The notes beneath the pieces were generated by a model. It saw only the letters and a program-made list of their open reading frames with translations. It was not told the DNA's origin and made no database searches. Source: a virus. Taken from it: a DNA stretch of 24,143 nt. The stretch spans positions 1 to 24,143 of IMG/VR virus record IMGVR_UViG_3300031974_000870; one strand, written 5' to 3'. Below, one piece after another: positions 20,136 through 24,143 of the stretch; the stretch's first letter is position 1, and the number at the start of each line of letters is the position of its first letter. The translations under genes were made by a program, and so were the position numbers.

Positions 20136-20306
20136 ATGGCAAACAAAGAATTAATAGAAGCATTAAAAAAAGAATTAAAGCATTATGAAATTTACGGTAA
20201 AGCAGATCGTGCTGAACAAGTAAAAAAAGCTATTAAAGAAGCTGGTGGCAAAGTTGAAAAAGCTAGTGCAAAACCTAAAGCTGAAAAGAAAATAGACAAG
20301 AAGTAA
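20136..20306 (+). CDS. 56-residue lysine-rich protein
   Basis: A small helical, strongly basic protein (KELIEALKKELKHYEIYGKADRAEQVKKAIKEAGG followed by a Lys/Ala/Pro tail). It has an AAGGAAA ribosome-binding site. Short proteins of this general form commonly follow the capsid gene in actinophages. The basic tail could bind DNA or the acidic capsid interior. It is the first gene after the hairpin at 20091, so its level may depend on that element. The function is unknown. Confidence 0.6.
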   Translation: MANKELIEALKKELKHYEIYGKADRAEQVKKAIKEAGGKVEKASAKPKAEKKIDKK

Positions 20307-20308
20307 TA

Positions 20309-20374
20309 ATGCCAAAACATTACGGTAAAAAAATGAAAGGTGGCAAAGGTAAAGGCCGAAAGAAAGGTAGATAA
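20309..20374 (+). CDS. 21-residue highly basic peptide
   Basis: A tiny frame with the sequence MPKHYGKKMKGGKGKGRKKG-R, in which more than half of the residues are Lys, Arg or His and the rest mostly Gly. The ATG follows the upstream TAA by two bases and its end is 5 bases before the connector gene. Such a composition suits binding to packaged DNA or nucleic acid. Very small basic peptides near capsid genes are seen in some marine phages. That it is expressed is inference from context. Confidence 0.5.
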   Translation: MPKHYGKKMKGGKGKGRKKGR

Positions 20375-20379
20375 ACCTT

Positions 20380-21012
20380 ATGGCAATTACTAATGGTTAC
20401 TGTACACAAGATGAATTAAAGACGTTTGTTGGCATACCTACAAGCGATACAGCTGATGATACGCTAATTGATGACGCTGTAAATGCAGCTAGTAGGCAGA
20501 TAGACGCTTTTTGTGGACGATATTTTTACCAAGATGGATCAGCGTCAGCACGTAAGTTTTTTACAGATGATCTATACAGATTGCGTGTTGATGATATTTC
20601 AACCACATCAGGTTTAATCGTTAAATATGATGATGATGATGACGGAACGTATGAAACCACAGTATCAAGTTCCGATTACCAGGTTTTACCGATAAATGGC
20701 ATTGTCGGTGGTATTACAGGCAATCCTTATTACATTGTAGAATTAATAAGTGATGGCAACCACGAATGGCCATTAGATTATTCAAGTAACAGACCACGTG
20801 CAGAAATTACAGCACAATGGGGTTATCCAAGTGTACCTACACAAATTAAACAAGCTACATTGATGTTAGCTAGTGAATTATTTGCTATGCGTAACGCACC
20901 ATTAGGCGTTGCTGGTGTTGGCGACTTCGGTGTAGTAAACATTCAACAAAACAGAGAGATTACACGACTAATAGCACCATTTCGTAAAGGCACAGTTTTA
21001 GGTGTTGCGTAA
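20380..21012 (+). CDS. Head-tail connector (HK97 gp6-like)
   Basis: A 210-residue protein with the start typical of gp6-like connectors: YCTQDELKTFVGIP, then DDTLIDDAVNAASRQIDAFCGRYFYQ, a beta-rich middle with DYQVLPINGIVGG, ITAQWGYPSVPTQIKQATLMLASELFAMRNAP, and a C-terminal IQQNREITRLIAPFRK. It forms the adaptor ring that docks to the portal and starts head closure. The ribosome-binding site is weak. It overlaps the next gene by one base, TAATG style. Confidence 0.85.
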   Translation: MAITNGYCTQDELKTFVGIPTSDTADDTLIDDAVNAASRQIDAFCGRYFYQDGSASARKFFTDDLYRLRVDDISTTSGLIVKYDDDDDGTYETTVSSSDYQVLPINGIVGGITGNPYYIVELISDGNHEWPLDYSSNRPRAEITAQWGYPSVPTQIKQATLMLASELFAMRNAPLGVAGVGDFGVVNIQQNREITRLIAPFRKGTVLGVA

Positions 21013-21434
21013 TGGCAACATTGTCAGAAATACGTGATGGTTTAAAAACAACCATAGGCGATAACATTACTGGACTACGTTGTTACGATACTATTCCAGA
21101 TAATGCAATAAACTTTCCAGTTGCAATATTTATACCTACAGAAATAGAATTTGATTTAGCTATGCAAAGGGGAACTGATCTATACACATTTGATTTACTA
21201 GTAGCAGTACAACGTGCAGATAGTAGAACTGCACAAGATAAACTAGACGCATTTATTACAGGAAGTGGGTCATCAAGTATTAGACAAGTAATATACAATA
21301 ATAGAACGTTAGGACTTACAGATACAGACGCTAGGGTAGTTAATATGTCTAATTACGCAGCTGATGTAAATTTAAACGGCATTGACGGTGTTGGTGCTAA
21401 TTTAAGTATTGAAGTTTATACGAAAGGTAGTTAA
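21012..21434 (+). CDS. Tail terminator/completion-like protein
   Basis: A 140-residue protein in the position of the tail terminator, after the connector and before the tail tube. It has the layout of that group: LSEIRDGLKTTIGDNITGLRCYDTIPDNAINFPVAIFIPTEIEFD (N-terminal helix, then strands), a central YTFDLLVAVQRADSRTAQDKLDAFI and a C-terminal NLSIEVYT strand. It would cap the tail tube and join it to the head. The assignment rests on gene order and secondary-structure pattern, without unique motifs. The overlaps (one base) are tight on both sides. Confidence 0.65.
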   Translation: MATLSEIRDGLKTTIGDNITGLRCYDTIPDNAINFPVAIFIPTEIEFDLAMQRGTDLYTFDLLVAVQRADSRTAQDKLDAFITGSGSSSIRQVIYNNRTLGLTDTDARVVNMSNYAADVNLNGIDGVGANLSIEVYTKGS

Positions 21435-21658
21435 TGGCAAAATATAAGATTATTGGTAACAAAAAAGTTATGGGTAAAGAAAAAGGCGACACAATTACTA
21501 TTGATGATGAAAATGTTGCTAAGTCATTAATAAAAGGTGGACATATACAACCTACTACTATTAAAAAAAGACGTGCCAGAAAGAAAGATGGCACATTTAA
21601 AAGTGATGATAAAAGCACACCAGATGTTAATGAAGCGTGGGAAATAGATAATGGCTAA
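21434..21658 (+). CDS. Small head-tail region protein
   Basis: A 74-residue protein. Its first half (KYKIIGNKKVMGKEKGDTITIDDENVAKSLIKGGHIQP) resembles a small beta-type domain often encoded between connector and tail-tube genes in actinophages. The second half is basic (TIKKRRARKKDGTFKS) and then acidic. It overlaps the terminator-like gene by one base and the next tube gene by 8 bases. It may be an accessory structural or assembly factor. The function is not established. Confidence 0.6.
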   Translation: MAKYKIIGNKKVMGKEKGDTITIDDENVAKSLIKGGHIQPTTIKKRRARKKDGTFKSDDKSTPDVNEAWEIDNG

Positions 21659-22376
21659 ATTTGTATTTAATGACGGTAAAGTATTTAGTGATGGTTATGA
21701 TTTATCTAGCCACATAACTAGCGTAAATTTAGAAATAAACGCTGAAGAACTAGACGCTACAACAATTAATAGTGGTGGCTTTCGTGAAAAACTAGGTGGA
21801 TTAAAAGATAGTACATTAACAATGGACGGTTTTTATGAAGCTGGATCTAATAAGCCAGACGCATTATTAGGTGCTTCTGTAGGCAACGAATTGATTGTTA
21901 CAACAGTACCAGACGCAGGTGTTGGCAATACAGCTTACTTTATGAAGTCCAGGTTATTCACATATTCAATGTTTGGTACAGTTGGCGAGATTGCACCATT
22001 TAGTATTTCTAAATCGCAATCAGCAGATAAAGTGGTTCAAGGCAAAATAGAGATAGACGGAGATCTAACATCTAGTGGCAATTCAACAGGCGTACAGCTT
22101 GGTGCAGTAGGTGCTGATGAAAAGATATACGTAGCAATACATTGTTACGGTGTTAGTGGAACATCAACACCTACAATAACTTTTAAATTACAATCAGATG
22201 ACAACGCTAGTTTTACAAGTCCAACTGATGTCATTACATTTAGCGACATAACTGCAATCGGTGCAGATTTCCAAAGTGCAGCTGGTGCAATAACAGATGA
22301 TTACTTTAGACTTAACTACACAATATCTGGAACTGATCCAAGTTTTTCTATTCACGCAACAATCGGCATAGAATAA
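21651..22376 (+). CDS. Major tail (tube) protein-like, long form
   Basis: A 241-residue protein. Its N-terminal 130 residues (MAKFVFNDGKVFSDGYDLSSHITSVNLEINAEELDATT, then FREKLGGLKDSTLTMDGFY and APFSISKSQSADKVVQGKIE) have the tube-forming beta-barrel type pattern. A C-terminal beta domain (about 130-241) rich in S/T/G resembles the Ig-like or carbohydrate-binding extensions of siphophage tail proteins. The N-terminal half is clearly similar to the gene at 22434. The two probably arose by duplication. Which of the two is the main tube protein is not decided by sequence. Confidence 0.75.
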   Translation: MAKFVFNDGKVFSDGYDLSSHITSVNLEINAEELDATTINSGGFREKLGGLKDSTLTMDGFYEAGSNKPDALLGASVGNELIVTTVPDAGVGNTAYFMKSRLFTYSMFGTVGEIAPFSISKSQSADKVVQGKIEIDGDLTSSGNSTGVQLGAVGADEKIYVAIHCYGVSGTSTPTITFKLQSDDNASFTSPTDVITFSDITAIGADFQSAAGAITDDYFRLNYTISGTDPSFSIHATIGIE

Positions 22377-22433
22377 CAAACACAATTAAACTTCTTTACT
22401 AAACTATAAACTTATGTAAGAGAGGAGTTTACA

Positions 22434-22841
22434 TTGGCAAAATTTGTTTTAACAGACGCTAGTGTAACCTTGAACAGCGTTGATCTATCAGACCACGTTT
22501 CAAGCGTTACATTAGACATTACAGCAGATGAAATTGTAACAACAGCTATGGGTGATACATTTCAATCCAGAACTGGTGGACTTAAAGATGGAACATTATC
22601 CATTGAGTTCCAACAAGATTTCGCTGCTTCAGAAGTAGACGCTACATTATGGCCACTACTTGGTACTACAACAGCTTTCGTTGTAAAACCAACATCTAGT
22701 GCTGTAAGTGCAACTAACCCAAGTTATTCTGGTAACGTGCTTGTAAATCAACATATACCAGTAGCTAATGGTGTAGGTGAACTTGCAACTATGTCTATAT
22801 CGTTTCCAACTTCTGGAACAATAACTAGAGCAACTTCATAA
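22434..22841 (+). CDS. Tail tube-like protein, short form
   Basis: A 135-residue protein with MAKFVLTDASVTLNSVDLSDHVSSVTLDITADE, FQSRTGGLKDGTLSIEFQQD and a final strand pair (GELATMSISFPTSGTITRA). It matches the N-terminal half of the preceding gene (MAKFV, DLS-H-SSV-L-I-A-E, GGLKD-TL). The start is TTG with a strong AGAGGAG site (22421-22427), implying high expression, in keeping with a tube subunit. It lacks the extra C-terminal domain. It ends one base into the chaperone gene. Confidence 0.78.
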   Translation: MAKFVLTDASVTLNSVDLSDHVSSVTLDITADEIVTTAMGDTFQSRTGGLKDGTLSIEFQQDFAASEVDATLWPLLGTTTAFVVKPTSSAVSATNPSYSGNVLVNQHIPVANGVGELATMSISFPTSGTITRATS

Positions 22842-23095
22842 TGGGCAATATGATTGTCGTTATGCAAGACGGCAAGAAGTTTGAAGTAAAAATTAAACCA
22901 ATAGATATTGTTCAGTTTGAACGCAAATTTGATGTACCAATATCCAAGCTAAACGAAGAAAGTCGTTATGAGTGGCTTTTATATTTAGCTTGGTTAGGTG
23001 CTAAAAGAAATGGCGTAACTGAAGATTATGACACTTGGATTAATTTAGTAGAAGAACTAGACATTAATGGATCAAGTGATAATTTAAAAGCGTAA
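22841..23095 (+). CDS. Tail assembly chaperone, short form (G-like)
   Basis: An 84-residue protein located between tube and tape measure genes: VVMQDGKKFEVKIKPIDIVQFERKFDVPISKL, then YEWLLYLAWLGAKRNGV. This matches the RNA- or tape-measure-associated tail assembly chaperone in siphophages. The small protein ends at TAA 23093-23095; a slippery site just before it allows a longer product (see next entry). These chaperones coat the tape measure protein during tail assembly and are not in the finished virion. It starts at the base shared with the end of the tube gene. Confidence 0.85.
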   Translation: MGNMIVVMQDGKKFEVKIKPIDIVQFERKFDVPISKLNEESRYEWLLYLAWLGAKRNGVTEDYDTWINLVEELDINGSSDNLKA

Positions 23096-23223
23096 GTGGT
23101 TTTCAGGATTTAATTGCAGTTATTGCAGTTGAAACTGGTATAAGTCCACAAGAACTTGCAGAACTTGATTTAGAAATGTTTTACGCATTAGTAAGGGTTA
23201 TAAACAAGAAATACGATAATTGA
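22841..23223 (+). CDS. Tail assembly chaperone, frameshifted long form (GT-like)
   Basis: A -1 shift on the slippery heptamer T_TTA_AAA (23083-23089) brings ribosomes from the short form into a second frame that is open from 23083 to the TGA at 23221-23223. The fused protein has 127 residues: the first 83 of the short form, then SVSGFQDLIAVIAVETGISPQELAELDLEMFYALVRVINKKYDN in content. The second frame has no good start codon of its own. The arrangement matches the conserved -1 frameshift of tail chaperones. Confidence 0.88.
23083..23089 (+). promoter_or_regulatory. -1 ribosomal frameshift slippery site
   Basis: TTTAAAA reads T_TTA_AAA in the zero frame, fitting the X_XXY_YYZ rule. It lies four codons before the zero-frame stop region, and the -1 frame stop TAA at 23080-23082 is immediately upstream, so the shift can occur only here. 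Confidence 0.88.
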
Positions 23224-23224
23224 T

Positions 23225-23785
23225 ATGGCAAGAACATTTAAAAAAACCGATTTAGCAATAGATAACAGCGAAGTTAGAGAACTTGTTAATGAATTAAAAC
23301 AATATGGTAAAAAAGATGTTCTAAAAACATTATCAAAGTTTCATAGAGAGATTGCAAAAGAACAATTAACTGAAAGCCGTACATTAGGTAGAAAACAACC
23401 AGTACCAAAAGCTAATCGTTCTGTTATGGGTATGACAGCTTCAGGAACTAGATCCGAAGCAAAAATAAATATTAAATCAAACGATAGATACCCAACAGCA
23501 TTATCTATGGAGTTTGGTCGTAGATTTCAATATGTACCAGTTCGTGGTGGTAAGACAAGGGCAATAACTGCTTCTGAAGTAGGACGTTTACCGTATTCAA
23601 GACCAGGTGCAAAGTTTCCTTATAGAAAATGGATTGGTAACGCAAGAGATCGTGGCGACAGTTCATTTACTAAATTAGGTAAACAAGGTTATGTAGTAGG
23701 TAAAACTATTAGCAGAAACCAAAATGAAATATTAGAAACATACAATGAACGTATGTATGACGCATTAACAAAGGCAATTAAATAA
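23225..23785 (+). CDS. Tail protein, HK97 gp10-like (tentative)
   Basis: A 186-residue basic protein. It has a helical start (NSEVRELVNELKQYGKKDVLKTLSKFHREIAKEQL), then SMEFGRRFQYVPVRGGK, a PYSRPGAKFPYRKWIGNARDRGD segment and a final helix ending NERMYDALTKAIK. The EFGxxxxx...P...W pattern and the long first helix resemble gp10-like tail-completion proteins, which are usually found between the connector and tube genes. Here it sits between the chaperone and the tape measure. The ATG is 1 base after the long-form chaperone stop, and the end overlaps the tape measure start by a base. Confidence in the family is moderate. Confidence 0.5.
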   Translation: MARTFKKTDLAIDNSEVRELVNELKQYGKKDVLKTLSKFHREIAKEQLTESRTLGRKQPVPKANRSVMGMTASGTRSEAKINIKSNDRYPTALSMEFGRRFQYVPVRGGKTRAITASEVGRLPYSRPGAKFPYRKWIGNARDRGDSSFTKLGKQGYVVGKTISRNQNEILETYNERMYDALTKAIK

Positions 23786-24143
23786 TGGCATTTGAAAAGA
23801 AAGTATCAATAGCAATAGTCGGTAAAACCGACCAGTTTGTTAAATCATTAACAAAAGGACAAAAAGCATTAAACACATTTGGTAATGCTGCTGGTGCTAT
23901 TGGTAAAGCTACGGTTGCAGGATTAGGATTAGCGTCAGTTGCAGCTGTAACCGTTGGTAAAGAAATGGTTGATTTGGCTTCTAGTGCTAAAGAAGCTGGA
24001 TCAGCATTTGATGTTGTGTTTGGTGAAAGTGGGGCAGAACTAAACGCATTCGTAGAAGAATTTGCAAATAAAGCTGGTTTAGCAAATTTTGAATTACAAG
24101 ACTTATTAAAAACATCTGGACAAGTATTACAGGGTATTGCATT
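23785..24143 (+). CDS. Tape measure protein, 5' part
   Basis: Only the first 119 codons are in the window. They encode VSIAIVGKTDQFVKSLTKGQKALNTFGNAAGAIGKATVAGLGLASVAAVTVGKEMVDLASSAKEAGSAFDVVFGES in content: a small strand followed by long helices and a hydrophobic Ala/Gly/Val stretch (about 37-60). The AFDVVFGES-type segment and a following helix are typical of tape measure N-termini. The position right after the chaperone pair and the tail protein is diagnostic. The protein sets tail length and helps DNA entry. The TAATG junction with the upstream gene implies coupled translation. Confidence 0.9.
   Translation, partial: MAFEKKVSIAIVGKTDQFVKSLTKGQKALNTFGNAAGAIGKATVAGLGLASVAAVTVGKEMVDLASSAKEAGSAFDVVFGESGAELNAFVEEFANKAGLANFELQDLLKTSGQVLQGIA

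Overview
This window is part of an AT-rich, tailed double-stranded DNA phage genome with an HK97-type head and a long (siphovirus-like) tail. Every gene I can support is on the + strand, and most overlap or abut with ATGA, TAATG or longer overlaps. The host is very probably an AT-rich actinobacterium. The main evidence is a WhiB-like protein, a family essentially confined to Actinobacteria and their phages. Supporting signs are actinophage-style lysis genes and possible leaderless expression. A marine Actinomarina-type host is a reasonable guess but is not shown by the sequence. There is no integrase, repressor, tRNA or CRISPR array in the window.

Layout. (1) 1-1140: the end of a tail-fibre-region gene, a small HNH nuclease and four very small proteins, three of them membrane-associated. 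(2) 1141-1284: promoter-like motif and intrinsic terminator. (3) 1285-3840: wHTH-like protein, metallophosphoesterase, amidase endolysin and r1t-type holin, closed by a strong terminator. (4) 3841-12751: non-structural genes. They include a queuosine-precursor-type transporter paired with a DpdA/TGT-like transglycosylase, a zinc-ribbon protein with an SSB-like tail, a possible helicase loader, a winged-helix replication initiator with iterons inside its gene, a secreted lytic transglycosylase, two DNA methyltransferases, a PD-(D/E)XK nuclease, a self-contained structured-RNA/micropeptide unit, the WhiB fusion, a PAPS-reductase-like ATP pyrophosphatase and an HNH nuclease. (5) 12752-12999: non-coding, palindrome-containing region that probably holds the packaging/cos site and the late promoter. 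(6) 13000-24143: small terminase, SET-domain protein, large terminase, portal, prohead protease, capsid, connector genes, two related tail-tube-like proteins, the frameshifted tail assembly chaperone pair, and the start of the tape measure gene.

How the genes work together. The initiator and its iterons, with no polymerase, primase or helicase gene visible, suggest the phage recruits the host replisome. The transporter/transglycosylase pair, the methyltransferases and the ATP pyrophosphatase together look like a DNA-modification (anti-restriction) capacity. The items most worth following up are: the salvage-type 7-deazaguanine module (3935-5024); the autonomous RNA locus with its own promoter and terminator (9686-9992); the iteron origin within the initiator gene (7180-7288); an HNH gene that seems to start at AUA (12404); and a SET-domain gene between the terminase subunits (13515-13826).
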